Origin: Brachynemurus nebulosus
Lineage: Eukaryota; Arthropoda; Insecta; Neuroptera; Myrmeleontidae
Reading direction: 5' to 3'
Assembly: GCA_035578155.1 (NCBI GenBank)
Contig: JAPWDM010000001.1
Span: 4,840,172 to 4,904,171, forward strand
Length of the DNA stretch: 64,000 nt
The stretch's first letter is position 1. Each line of letters begins with the position of its first letter. Positions 50,063 to 61,610 of this stretch are shown here, piece by piece. The translations under genes and the position numbers were made by a program. The notes below the pieces were generated by a model, which saw only the letters and a program-made list of their open reading frames with translations, made no database searches and was not told where the DNA came from.

Positions 50063-51336
50063 TTTATTTCAGCAAAAAACTACTGCTAAAACGAGAAAAA
50101 GAAGAAATAACAATTTTTTGTGGCAAAGGAGTACAAAATAACCCACAGTTTTCGCTCTTAATATTATAGTTATTCATTATGAATTACTAAAAAAAGAAAA
50201 AATATACAGATATTTTTAATGTCCATTGTTTTTACTATCTATCTCTTTATTAATATTTTCAGAACATGTAAAAAAAATCATACAAAATATGAAAATTTAA
50301 AGATTTATGGCGATTTAAATGTATAGCTATGCAAAAAAGTTATGTAATGGTTAACATGATTTTGCGGTGTGCTTATCTGAAACAGAAAAATAAAAAGATT
50401 CTGAGTTAATACGGTCGTCATACCCTGGCATGAACTCCAATGAAAAAAATCTTTTTAAAAATCTGAAAATGGCGAATGTGTGAAAAAAAATTGTTTGTTT
50501 GATAGTTTTTTTATTTTTTTAAAAATATTAAAATTTTTCAATATTCGTAATTCCTACCATAGAGCAACATGTATTGAAGGTACGTGCTAAATTTGAAGTG
50601 GATTGGAAAAACAGAACTCGAGATATCATATCGACCAGGTTGAAAAATACATTTAAAATTTCGAATATTTAACCAGAATCTACCGTGTTGAAATGGCTAT
50701 AACTTTATAAATTTTCAAAGCTATATTTACAATATTAAAGACTATAAATTTGAAAAGTTTCCTTTTAAGGATACTTTTTTAAAAGTTTATATTTTCAGAA
50801 ATTGAATTTTAAAAAAAAATTCTAGAATAGCAAATTCAATATTAGCAATTTTAGACTTAAAGCCAAAATGCTTTCTATGTGTGAGATTGTTTTTCTGCTC
50901 TTCAATACAATTGTCTTTTTGATCTTCAAAGCAATTTGTCACTTTGATCACAAAAATGAATTGCTTTCACCTAAATTACACTAATTTAACCTATCATCTT
51001 AATTTAAATCACTTCTATAAAGTTTGATTTGAGTAAAAAATGAGAAACAATGATAAAATGTTATAATTAGAAGCAACTATTTTTAAAGTTATCAGTGTAA
51101 AAAAATCCACTCCTGTTGATAAGCTAGAGCAGCTCCTGTTGCTAACCACTTTGAAAATTAAGGTTATCTCAGTATTGATGTATAGTATTTATTTCTCTTC
51201 TAAAATAAAAACATTCAATACGATTTTCTCACTAATTACGAGAAAATTATACTATTTTTGGAATGAACCACGTTTAAAACCAAACCGCCAAAAAGGAGAC
51301 ACTTGATTTCTAGATATCTCCGTGGGATACCCTGTA

Positions 51337-52311
51337 TTTATGTACAAACTGGTGGTGCATATTGGGGTACATATCTATGGCGATGTCTGTTTTGTAACCA
51401 CGATTACGGCGCAAGGCTATATCTCTCAATATTTATAGCAGCTTTTAAATGATACACACTACAATTATATTTTAGTACCTACGTATAACTAGTAAATATA
51501 TTGTACGGCGTAGATACCTTCAAAACATCACTACGGTGCTAGCTAGATTGCCTAGCGCCTAGCATCAAAAAAGAAATATCACTAGTTCAATAATTCTTAT
51601 TTTAAAAATAATATAAAGTAATCTAGCCATTGATTAATTTTTATTGCAAATTTTTTTATTATATCAATATTTATTTTATATTCTATTAGTATATTGATTC
51701 TTTATTGCTAATAAATATATTATACTGTATCTATAATAATTTAAATTTGGCAAGCAATTTTCTTCTATCGTTTATTTCATCTATGTATGTATAAGTTTGC
51801 AATAACTGCACTATTAGGTAATTCAATATATTCAACTAATGTTGGCTATTTCGAATCCAATTAAGATATTTTCTGTTAGTAGCTGTTGATAAGACAGATC
51901 ACTCTTTGTTTTTCTATATATTTGTATAATGTTTCTTTTTCGTATATTAATTTTTGCGTCACAATTAATTTTCTGATTGATACTTTAGAGTTTAGTAGAT
52001 ACGTAAAGAAACTTTTTAATTTTTCAATTTTTTAACTTTTTTGTGATATAGCTTGAGCAAAAGACTTGTGATTAGTAAAGAAAAAGTTCGAATAAAAAGC
52101 TAAAAACCCAAGAAAAAAAACTGAAAATGTCGCTTAAAAAAATAAAAAAATTAATAAATAAAAAATAAAAAACCAAAAAAAACAAACAAACATAAAACTT
52201 GTTTATGAGCGACTCATTAGTTTTAGCAGTAACTACATCTCTCTTGGAGAAGTCAACAGAAGTCGCATTTCCATAAAAGTCTTTAATTACTCTCGCGAGT
52301 AAAACAAAGTC
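51337..52311. other. no gene recognised
   Basis: AT-rich, with A-rich simple sequence over 52075-52190. Confidence 0.5.
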
Positions 52312-52366
52312 ACTTCAAACAGTGACGTAAGCAGATTTATTGCGCTCTGGAATGTGTCCACAACCG

Positions 52367-53535
52367 CTGTAACCTTACTACTCTTAGTATAGAATCACTG
52401 TAACCTTACTACTCCTGATATTGAATCACTGTCGCCTGACTACTTTTTGGTACAAAATCGCTGTAACTTACTACTTATGGTACAGAACCGTTGTAACCTT
52501 ACCACTTCTAGTACAAAACTGCTGTAACCTTACTACTTGTGGTACAGAATCGTTGTAACCTTGCTACTTCTGGTACAGAACCACTGTAAGGTAGCGGTTA
52601 CACTGGATACGAATTCATCCGAAAATTCATTCGTACGAACTTATCCGAGTTAATACGAATTAAACAAATGCATACATTTAGATATGCGTGGTTACACTGA
52701 TATAGAAAAAATAATTATTTTTGTTGAACAAAGGCGGTCTTCAAGGGATCAAAAGCATAAATATTATCATAATAGAAAGTTAAATAAAAAATTGTGGAAT
52801 AAGGTGGCAGAGGAAATGTTTAGATAATTTTTTAATTAAATATATTACAATATAATAAAGCTAACCTAACCTAACAAAAACATTTTAAGTATATGTAATG
52901 AAAAATTAATTAACTAAATATTGAAGCTGAAATTCAGTAGATTTTAAAATGTAATTGAATGTGATTTGCGACATGTTCAAATATTCTAAAAATTTCTGTT
53001 TGTCTTGAAAAATTTCCTCAAAGTAATTCCAGAACTCAACTTTTTTTGCTCTACATGAATAGTAAATAATCGTTTACACAGAATTGTTTGTTTTCTATAA
53101 TTAGAAATTTTGAAAACGGTGATTCTAATAAATAAGCTTTGGTAACTGGATCCATTGTTTAATATCATGCAATATGTACTAACAGTTTTCAATTTAAATT
53201 TAAATACGAATTCGTATTACGATTCCGTATCCAATGTAACCACACAGTCGTACGAATGAATTTCGTACGAGCTCGTACGAATCAATTTTCGTACGAATTC
53301 GTATCCAGTGTAACCGCAGCCTAACCTTACTACTTCTGGCACAGAACTGCTGTAATCTTACTACTTCTGGTACAGAACCACAGTGACCTTACTACTTCTG
53401 GTACAGAACCGTTATAACCTTACTACTTCTGGTACAGAACCACTGTAACCTTACTACCTCTGGCACAGAACTGCTGTAATCTTACTACTTTAGATATAGA
53501 ACTGTTGTGACCTTACTACTTTTGATATAGAAATG
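52367..53535 (+). repeat. 31-bp minisatellite, split in two
   Basis: Units of CTGTAACCTTACTACTTCTG plus GTACAGAACCA start at 52367, 52398, 52429, 52461 and so on up to 52584, then continue from 53322 to about 53535. About seven units lie on each side. The break falls inside CTGTAACC, where the PIF MITE duplicated TAA. Confidence 0.92.
52587..53324. mobile_element. 732-bp PIF/Harbinger-like MITE with double TIRs
   Basis: TAA at 52587-52589 and 53322-53324 flanks GGTAGCGGTTACACTGGATA and its inverted partner GGCTGCGGTTACACTGGATA; pairing runs on through CGAATTC for about 50 bp. A second, inner inverted pair (GTGGTTACACTGATATA near 52687 and GTATCCAATGTAACCAC near 53227) repeats the same motif. 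TCGTACGAAT words fill the right end. Non-coding. Confidence 0.9.
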
Positions 53536-53756
53536 TGATGGAAAAAAATTACTGGAAAAGGTAAATCGATTTTGATAAACTTCTTGACAATCCAAAAAAT
53601 ATTCTCCGTTAGAGTACTTGAGGAGTAATTCCTGCTCTTCATCCTCCCTTGTGTTTTAGTATTTTTTCTAGTGGTTTCTTTTATTTTTTTTTTTTGCTGA
53701 GTCCTTCCCCCCCCCGGCTGCATTTGCTCCATTGTAGCTACGCCACTGCTTAAAAG

Positions 53757-54799
53757 TATCTAATTTTGAAAAAAAAGAATATAAAACATTTACATACCGA
53801 ACAATAAAGGAAACCTAAAAACGTACACAGAACGAAAGCCTTAGAAATGAGGAATTCAAAAAAGCCCAGACACGAAGCGTTACTGAGTTCAGTGCAAGCG
53901 TCTCAAAAATAGGGCATCGCATCATCAAGGTAAACAAATAAACGATGAGAATGAAAAGACTATAGTGTTTACCATATTGTTTCGTTAACGTATTCTACGC
54001 TTTCAGATTAGCGGCCATATCCCGGCACACATTTTTATTTTAAAAATATTTTATATTGTACGAATGTTTGTTATATAAAATTTCATTTTGTACGGCCGAA
54101 CTGAGTTTAATTATTTTTTTTTTTAAACTATGCATGTGTATTTTTTTTTTCACAAACATTAGCGTCCCTTTCTGTAATCATCACTAAAAGAATATAATAC
54201 GTATATATGTATGTAAGTCTGTATGTGTGTATGGATATAGTGGTGTAGGTATATGCTTGTGCTCGCTGGTTTGGGGTTAAATAGATTCTCTGTGTTTGTC
54301 TCTCATTTCCTTTCACTGCTCATTCACTCTGACTTTAATATCCCGTGAGCGGGGCGATTAACGGACCTGTCAAGAACAGAAAAATTCATTTTTTATATAC
54401 CTACAAACCACCCCATCACAGCACAAGTAGGCAAACTCACCATAATTCCATAGCTCGTAGATAGAGTACAGTACAATATATGTATGTAGCTAGGCGAGTT
54501 TTACCACGTATATGTATACTACTGTAGTGCTGGTACATGGCTGATGGTCGCTGCCATATCTCCTTTCTTTAATTCTTTTTTTTATCACCAGCATAGCAAG
54601 CAGTAGCATTTATTTTGTCCTCACTCATTTTCTTCGGCACCAGGTTCCACAGTTTCGTACCATCATTGATGACAAAACAGAAATGGAAATGTGAGCACGG
54701 ATTCCGAAATTACTATATCTTTGAAAAATTACTACGTGGCTCGAAATTCAAGCTTCCATCGCACGTAGGTCATCAAACGGACCCATTGTGCTCCATGTG
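53757..54799. other. no gene recognised
   Basis: Mixed AT-rich sequence. The 61-residue plus-strand frame at 54615 lies opposite the LINE tail and is not supported. Confidence 0.45.
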
Positions 54800-55527
54800 A
54801 ACTAAGAGAGACTGTAGCTTACGCACAAACCCTCGCAGAAGGTCAGGAGTTTCTTGAAGTTTGCTCTCCTGACGTTCTCGGAGCCCACAAATGTAAATCC
54901 AAGACACTTTTGTCTCAAGGACAGTGCCATAGAACATCTCTCTAAGCCGCACCTGTGTAAAAAGTACTCTTATTTCCTAACCCTATAATAAAAATGGTGC
55001 TTGTTCAAAATACTAAATCTAATAGACAAGCCTATTAAACAGTTCAAGCCTATTAAGAGTCACTGAGTACTGAATCGAACATATTAATTACATGTTTCCT
55101 ATAGATACCACAGGCATTAAATAGTGAAGCATGACACCATTTTATTAAACCCAACTTGTAACCACGGAGACTTCTTTATAAATATTAGATAAACCATTAA
55201 ATTAATGGTTTGACCGCCATTAAAGTAATCACATCAGTCAATTTTTTTGGTTCAGTTTCTTAAGGTATTTGTAATACCTAGCATTCTCTCTAGTCGATTC
55301 TCTCCTCAATGATTAAGAGCAGGGTAGGTAATCTCTTTTTCATTTTAAACTTAGCACGGATATAAACTCTCGAGCCTGTCTAACCGTTGCGCATGGTTTC
55401 TAAAGGTCAGCGTGTTGTCTGACAACCCTGTCATTCACAGCCCACCTCACTCTCTAGAATGATATCCCTAAAATTGGCTCGGGGCCTACTAAAGATTGAG
55501 TGAAGCCCTCCTTAGCTAATTTATCTG
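54800..55527 (-). pseudogene. non-LTR retrotransposon 3' end, second copy
   Basis: On the minus strand 55527 down to about 55338 reads DKLAKEGFTQSLVGPEPILG, then VVRQHADL and VRQAREFISVLSLK. This is the linker after RNase H in Jockey/R1-type LINEs (ADELAREGS...GPEP.LGI......RQAREFI). About 400 bp further, 54950-54840 reads RQKCLGFTFVGSENVRRANF and KKLLTFCEGL, the usual ORF2 C-terminus (LG...V..EEV..AN...LLxFxxxxGL). The knuckle-like CRxC block expected between them is not recognisable. Stops and frameshifts throughout. Same strand as the LINE pieces at 18.1 and 42.0 kb. Confidence 0.8.
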
Positions 55528-57596
55528 TCAAATGAAAATGTTGTACAAGTCCGCACGAATAGTCGTAATTATTCCGCACCACATATATTCAATATATATT
55601 TATTTAATTATTTGAGCCCATAAAAATTTTTAGGAATTCGTATTCAGAGTAACCGCAACTTTAATCGTAAAAATTAGTAAGTCTGTAGCGAATTATTGAA
55701 ATATTAAATTTATACGGGTACCACGATAAATCTCGACAATTTTCAATAGTTTCATAGTTGAGAATTTTTTATCTGTAATCATGGAAGCTTACGGAATTAA
55801 TCACATGTTTGTCAATAACAATTCTATACGTAATAAGATGTTACAGTCATGTTTCTCAATAAAATGGGAACAGTATTTTATAAAAAAAACTAATTAATTA
55901 ATTGTTATATAAGATTATATAAGTTTAATTAGAATCTCAATGATATAAGAACATTTTTATATTAGGTCAATTAATTATTTATACTCTTGTAAAGACGGAA
56001 CTAATTTAGTTATATTTAACTTGTATTACAAAACAATTTATATTGGTATAAAATATTCTATTATTTTGCTATTTTTATTCTCGGTATAAACAACTCGTAT
56101 ACATATATTACATTCCCTAAAAAAATCTAAATGATGTTTATGGAGGATTTTTGGGCATATATTTATTTTTAAAAGGAAAAGTACCATCTTATATTAAATA
56201 TTAGCACGTTAGATCCGCGAATTATGTGTCCGTAAGTCGAAATGATGTAACTCGAATCACTTTTTTCTATATAGATCATTATTTCTATATAAAGTGAAGC
56301 AATTCAATCCCACTCTTGAGGCTATATGACACTTTCTTGAGTCGAAAAAATCGACTTTTTAGAAAGTATGTTATTGGAAAGTATGGATTATACCTACTTC
56401 AATAATATTCTCTGAAAATTTAATTATAAGAAAAATTCCAAACACTTCTAAATTATAAATTTTTTATAATGTACATGGCTGTATTTACCCTAAGTACACC
56501 CTAGACACCGTGAAAAATGCCGCCTCTGGAAAAAATCACGTCAACTTTTCCCTAAAACAAAATAGGTGACAAGCAAGAAGAAAAAAACCATTTCTTAAGA
56601 ACTTTTAAACCTTTTTCTGCAAAAAATTATTGACGATTAAAAAAATAAAAACGTCAAATGGCCACATTGTGTTGCAAATTTTGCCACCTTCCTAAAAATT
56701 TGCTGCCCTAGACACTAAACCTCTCGTGCCCCTAGTGTAAATCCAACACTGATAATGGGTATACACTTTCTAGAAACTTGAAATGTAAATTTGTCAAAAC
56801 AACATTTTTGTTAATAAAATACTGAGCTTGCGGATAAACATGTTGATCTTGCGATGAAAATAATCGAATGATATCAATAACTGATAATTACTGACAGAGT
56901 AATTTTAATAATCGAATAATCATTCGATTTTGTTTATGGATTAATTTCTGTTGGATTATTTCTGCTTAAAAAAAAAAATAAATTACTGAAACTTAAGAAA
57001 GAAACATGAAAATTAAAAAGAAATATAATTTTTAATTACATTAACATTTTTTTAATTCATGTTCATTTAATTATTCAAATTATCTGTCACATGTGAGTAT
57101 TCAAATAAAGCTAATTGGAAATTAATAGTCTTAATTTCTTTTCTTAAAAGTAGTTCGATTGAAAATTAACACTTGCGTTTAACCCTTACTGTATTCCTTT
57201 TATAAATATCACACCCAGATTAAAGATATAACTTTCAAAGTTGCAATTCTATCTAAAATGTATCTGATCGGTTTTTGTCGTGTAATCGAATAACTGACTG
57301 ATTATGTGTAATGACAAATAGTTCGATAAAGCATTTACAAGATATCACAAAACGTTTGGAAAGAATTATAAAAAATTTTCTTTAAAGCACAAATAATTAA
57401 AAAAAAAACCGTAGTGGTATCTTTAAAATGACAGCAGCTTGAAGTCAGTTCCAAATGAGAGTGCCTCAGGTAGTATTATTGTCAAAATAGTTTTAAGTGG
57501 AATTTGTGGGATTCGTGTACTTTTCATGCTACTTTTCCTCTATTATTAAATTATTTCATTTTGATAAAAAATATTTATAATAAAATTACCGTAAAA
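55528..57596. other. no gene recognised; orphan repeat pieces
   Basis: A lone PIF-type end, GAATTCGTATTCAGAGTAACC then GCAAC, lies at 55633-55658 and resembles the TIR of the MITE at 52590. A 31-bp word at 55991-56021 is repeated exactly at 57641. The rest is AT-rich without coding signal. Confidence 0.5.
55991..56021 (+). repeat. 31-bp word shared with Tigger element 2
   Basis: AAAGACGGAACTAATTTAGT followed by TATATTTAACT is identical to 57641-57671. The flanks do not match. Confidence 0.9.
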
Positions 57597-58833
57597 CACC
57601 CTATCTTTACCATAATTTTCAATTCAAATTTGAAGAAAATAAAGACGGAACTAATTTAGTTATATTTAACTGTCTAAATAGAATAAATTGATAAAAAACT
57701 TTGATCTAACTCATAAATAAATTTTCCAGAAACATAAATTAATAGTCAAGAATAAAAAAAAAAAAAAAAACAGTAACAAGCTCAGATATCAGGAAGTTCC
57801 TAACTTTACCATATTATTACTAATTCATATTTTTTTAGTGAAATATAAAAGATATAAAATTTTTAAATACACCATTGTTGTTCACACTTTTTTTGTTAAT
57901 TCCAAATAATATAAAACGTCAAATACAGCTGTTTTCGCCAGGGATGTACAAAATAATTAAAATTAATAAAACAAGATTCCAGAAACAAAAAATAAAAAAT
58001 TTTATTTAAAAAAAAATAAATAAATAAAACACAATGTAACATATTTGATATTATAAGCTCATTAGATAACAAAATCAGAAATAAAAAACAGAAACAATTA
58101 TCTATCAAATCAATTAATGTTCAATTTCAATCAAATTTTCTAACTTACAAAATCACAATCTTTTTAAGCAAAACAAGATACTCAATTCTATTCTCTACTG
58201 TTCTTCTTTGGATTTCAAATTGTTTTTCAGTGTTATACGATGGAATTTGTTTACTTTTTACCATATCAGTTGCTAAATTTAACATTTCTGTAGAATAATT
58301 TTTGTATGTTTTTGCACCAATTTTCTTCTTATGATGTTTACCAGACATTTTGTATAAACCTATAACAATGTTTTCCACTTTAATATCTTAATTCGTCAAA
58401 AAATATAATGCAATTCGTATATTTTTGAATCCTGACAGTTGGAATTTGTTAAAGGACTCTAATTTTACAAAATTTGCTATAATATTACCTAAACGAATTA
58501 TTCGATAATGCACAAATAAGTAAACGTAAAAATCATTTTATGTAGGTACTTACGAGGTTATGTAACTTTTCATATAATGAAATTATCTACGTCACTTGTA
58601 TATTTTTTGAAATGCCAACTAAAGTTTACACACTTGCTTAAAACCAAAATATACCATAAGAACTAAAAAAACCCAATGATTTGAAGAAATCGCGGCTGGC
58701 AATACCAGAAAAACTTATATAACACCAATAGTTTGTTAGAAATATCTCCGACATTAAAATTTTAATTTTTTTAACCTAAAGTGTGGTATGGTAAAGTTAG
58801 CTTTAATAAGTAAATATAGGGTGTTTTACGGTA
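57597..58833 (-). mobile_element. Tigger/pogo element 2 (1233 bp)
   Basis: TA duplications flank CCGTAAAACACCCTATCTTT (57599) and the inverted end TTTATATAGGGTGTTTTACGG-like text (to 58831); 15 bp pair exactly, then ATCTTTAC faces ATATTTAC. A TTTACCATA word recurs next to both ends and at about 57805. Inside, on the minus strand, a short frame with the pogo HTH remains. Deletion derivative. Confidence 0.85.
58145..58378 (-). pseudogene. pogo/Tigger transposase N-terminus (Psq-type HTH)
   Basis: The 77-residue frame contains MSGKHHKKKIGAKTYKNYST, then EMLNLATDMVKSKQIPSYNT and EKQFEIQRRTVENRI. This is the layout of the first DNA-binding helix-turn-helix of pogo/Tigger/jerky transposases: basic start, YS..ML.A...V+.., a partner helix, and TxxNRI in place of TLxDRV. 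The likely original start is the inner Met before SGKHH. After ENRIEY the frame runs into unrelated sequence, and the CENP-B and DDE parts are deleted. Lying inside matching TIRs supports the call. Non-functional as a transposase; residual DNA binding cannot be excluded. Confidence 0.7.
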
Positions 58834-59202
58834 ATATTCAAACTTACTGACATAACTCAAAACAAAAATGACGTAAATATGAGGAATGGCGTCAAAATAT
58901 TACTCGAGGCGACATAATTCGAGTGCTGCCTGTATATTCTTCATCTCAGCTTCACATAATACTTAGGTATTTCAGCACGTAATAAACAAAAAATATTTCC
59001 TCTCAGTGTTTTTAAGAATACGAGCCTCGCATCAAAAAGGAAGAAGTAAAATGGAATTAGTGATTTTTTTATTTCATTTCTTAGCTGATGTCATTAAAAA
59101 TAAGATTTTCGTTAATAAAAACCATTTTAGATGAACTTTTTTTTTATTGTAAAGAGATAAATTAAACAGAGAATAAAATTACACTGAATATTAGTAACAT
59201 TA

Positions 59203-59242
59203 AATAATTTTTTGTACACAAAAATAATTTTTTGTACACAAA
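59203..59242. repeat. 20-bp tandem duplication
   Basis: AATAATTTTTTGTACACAAA occurs twice without mismatch. Confidence 0.95.
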
Positions 59243-59480
59243 AATATGTAGGTATGTATTTACAAATATAATAATGCATTAGAGAGAAATTAGAAACGAT
59301 TTTAAATTACAAATTTTAGTGTTTTAATGGCAGCATAAACAAAGAAATAATTGTAAGGAAAAATTACTAATTGTTGTTTTTTAAAAAAATTTTTTAAATA
59401 ACTTAATTTTTAACAATTTTTGTAATTTTGGCACAGTTGTTATTTTTAATAATAACACAACAAAAAATTTTTATCATCTG

Positions 59481-59515
59481 CCATGAAGATGGGGTTAATT
59501 ACCTCGAAACCGGTA
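59481..59515 (+). other. hammerhead-like motif (weak)
   Basis: CATGAAGAT, then GGGGT TAATT ACCTC, which can pair as a stem-loop, then GAAACCGGT. The order matches the stem II-GAAA half of hammerhead ribozymes. The other core strand is CATGAAGA rather than CTGATGA, so activity is unlikely. A similar text lies on the minus strand at 48584-48615. Confidence 0.3.
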
Positions 59516-59810
59516 GCAGAAAATTAACATATTTGTTTTTTCATTTTGATGACTTAAACTCCTAATATCCTATCCCTTCAAATAAATAATTGTTTACAGA
59601 ACTAAAGAAACTTTATTTGCAAAGGAATTTAATGAAAATATCATTCAAGTTAAAAGATCATTGGTTTAGAGTTAGAAATTAGAACAAAATTGTATTCCTA
59701 ATAATGCCATTTTCCAATTTTTCCTTACTCTAATACGGTTATTTATTTGAAAAAATAAATAAATAAATAAACAGAATCGTTCAAGCAAACATTGGGGTTA
59801 ATTATCCAAT

Positions 59811-59966
59811 ACACTTTTCACTCGTTCTAAGTAACTCAAAGACTGAAATAGAATCATATACCTTACTCTTTTTACGTATATGCGAATTTTGTTATCTAAA
59901 AAGCGTAAGATATATGATTCTATTTCAATCTTTTTTATTGTTGCTTACAACGAGTCAAAAGTGTGC
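59811..59966. mobile_element. 155-bp foldback
   Basis: The left arm (ACACTTTTCACTCGTTCTAAG to GAAATAGAATCATATACCTTAC) pairs with the right arm (GTAAGATATATGATTCTATTTC to CAACGAGTCAAAAGTGT). Arms are about 60 bp, with a loop around 59880-59895. Confidence 0.8.
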
Positions 59967-60031
59967 TACTCTTAAAAGATTTTCTAAGAATCAATACTAT
60001 CTTACTGATTTTGCTGTTTTATTAATTAGAC

Positions 60032-60140
60032 CAGGGACTCCCAAATTTTTGGACTTGAGGCACCCTTACGGTAGTGAAACTTCCCTCCAAAATATAAGTG
60101 ACGAAAAAAATACTTCCTCTAGCCGTGTCTTTTCTCTAAC
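60032..60140. mobile_element. hAT-like MITE end
   Basis: CAGGGACTCCCAAATTTTTG then GACTTGAGGCACCCTTA is the usual CAGGGRYTCCCAAACTTTTT...GAGGCACCC start of widespread hAT MITEs. The other end was not found. Confidence 0.45.
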
Positions 60141-61610
60141 TTTACAATCTTGGAACAAAAAATCTTTAAAAACTGTAGATAAAACACTTGTTTAACTAAA
60201 ATTATTTCGTATATTTTCAGTTGATAGAAGCTATAGAGAACCAAATTATTTCATTTGATAACAAAAATTTGGCCGTAAAATATATAATTTTGCACTGACA
60301 GTTATAATTTTTATTCTTAGCTACAACTAAGGACGGAGAGTCAAAAGAGTTAAAACAAAACTGTATTAGAACGCGTCCAAATACTGAAATCCACTACTCT
60401 GCATAACTATATTTAAATTTGCTTTATTTTAGCCCAGAAAGTTGTTAAAAATTTCTAACATTCTTTTGGCAAATTTATTATTTATTTAATTGGATTAATT
60501 TTGGAAACTATGTTAATACATTAATTTACTGTAAGTCTCAGCCTATTGTCTGGAACTTTTCATTTACGATACCATTAAAATATCTATACGGAGTACTCAA
60601 AATTTCTTAGAAACATGACTTTTTAATAAAGTAATAAAAGTAGATAATTAAAAATAATATAATTAATTTTAAAGAAAATTTTAACTTTGAATATATTTAT
60701 CTCACATTTCGCAAATACTTTTAAAATATACATGTAAAAACTTTACAGTGTGCTAATATTTTGCTTTATCAAGACATAAGAAAAAAAATTCTAATTAAAC
60801 GAGTAACCTCAGAACATTGATGGAAATATAATATAATATTAGATAGCGTTTTCTGTTCTTTATTATTCTTGATATAATATAATATATTTTATATGAACGA
60901 CCATATTATTGCAAAACTTTTGCACAAAAGTGTAAAGAACAAAAAACAATTCAGTTTTGCTATGGTGTTGTTTGCTAATGCTGGTGTTGTTGGTAACAGT
61001 TACAGTTGGTTTGGGGTGTACAGTTGGTTGGGTGGGTGGTTGAAGTTTAAATCAAAGTTAGCTTTAAGATCGCCTGAAAGCATTTCATTACTTATCAAAC
61101 AAACAGCACGGCATAAAAATAACCTGAACAATTTCACTCGGCAACACACAGTAGTAGCGAAGTATAGCGACCGACGGCATCATCAATTAGGTTTGTTACA
61201 TTAAAGTTTCAAAAGTTTTCTCAACCTTAAAACTACTTAAAAACAATTCTGTGCGGTTTGTGATCAACTTACTTACTTTACTTACCTCTTCCACCTTTTT
61301 ATCTTATCTATCTGTATTTTGCGTCGTTCTTTTCTATCGTATTTCGTTTACGTTTTGATTCACGGAGATAAAATATGTACGATTTTGATCACTGAACTCT
61401 AAAAAAAATTTATTTGGATAATCGTCTATTTTCATATAGCTACTTGACAATGTAGGTAAATTACATTTTTCGAACGTTTGTTGATAATCATGGTGACCAA
61501 GAAATAACAGTACGGTAAGTAAAACAACAGTGCGGGAAGTAAAATCAGTTTAAAAACGATTGGTTTGCAGCCAATCGTGACTGCTTCAACAATTTTATTA
61601 TTCTCACTGT

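Larger units (their letters stand above)
48329..51336. mobile_element. 3.0-kb element with inverted minisatellite arms
   Basis: TA duplications flank CAGGGTGTCTCA (48331) and TGGGATACCCTG (to 51334), inverted with two mismatches. CAGGGTGTCCC-type ends with a TA target are common in insect DNA transposons. Inside, 48501-48800 and 49800-50190 are reverse complements. Matched landmarks are TATGAATTACTA, CCACAAAAAATTG, GCTAAAATAAAAAATTATTAATT and then a ~32-bp minisatellite. A third array lies between them. Another inverted pair (AACTAATTTTTTTTTAAATT near 49032 and 49100-49125) is also inside. No transposase frame is visible. Confidence 0.6.
52312..53756. mobile_element. hAT element carrying a minisatellite and a PIF MITE
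   Basis: Left end CAGTGACGTAAGC (52320) and right end GTAGCTACGCCACTG (to 53748) pair as CAGTGRCGTARC, a form common among animal hAT elements. Flanks ACTTCAAA and CTTAAAAG fit one 8-bp duplication only with a one-base offset, so the match is degraded. Most of the body is a 31-bp minisatellite that is split by a PIF/Harbinger MITE. A C-run (53709-53716) lies near the right end. Confidence 0.65.
58834..61610. other. no gene recognised; several small repeats
   Basis: Contains the 20-bp duplication at 59203, the CGAAACCGGT motif at 59481, the foldback at 59811 and the hAT-like end at 60032. A G/T-rich stretch (60960-61040) gives a 103-residue frame that I do not support. Hairpin ACGATTGG / CCAATCGT at 61558-61580. 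Confidence 0.45.

Noticed and set aside
52360..53535. CRISPR-like regular repeats
   Set aside because: Units are head-to-tail with no spacers; it is a 31-bp minisatellite in eukaryotic DNA.
53490..53732. 80-residue Lys/Thr-rich minus-strand frame
   Set aside because: Lies across minisatellite and hAT end sequence; composition comes from simple repeats.
60893..61204. 103-residue open frame on the plus strand
   Set aside because: Low-complexity G/T-rich stretch, no recognisable domain, no context.
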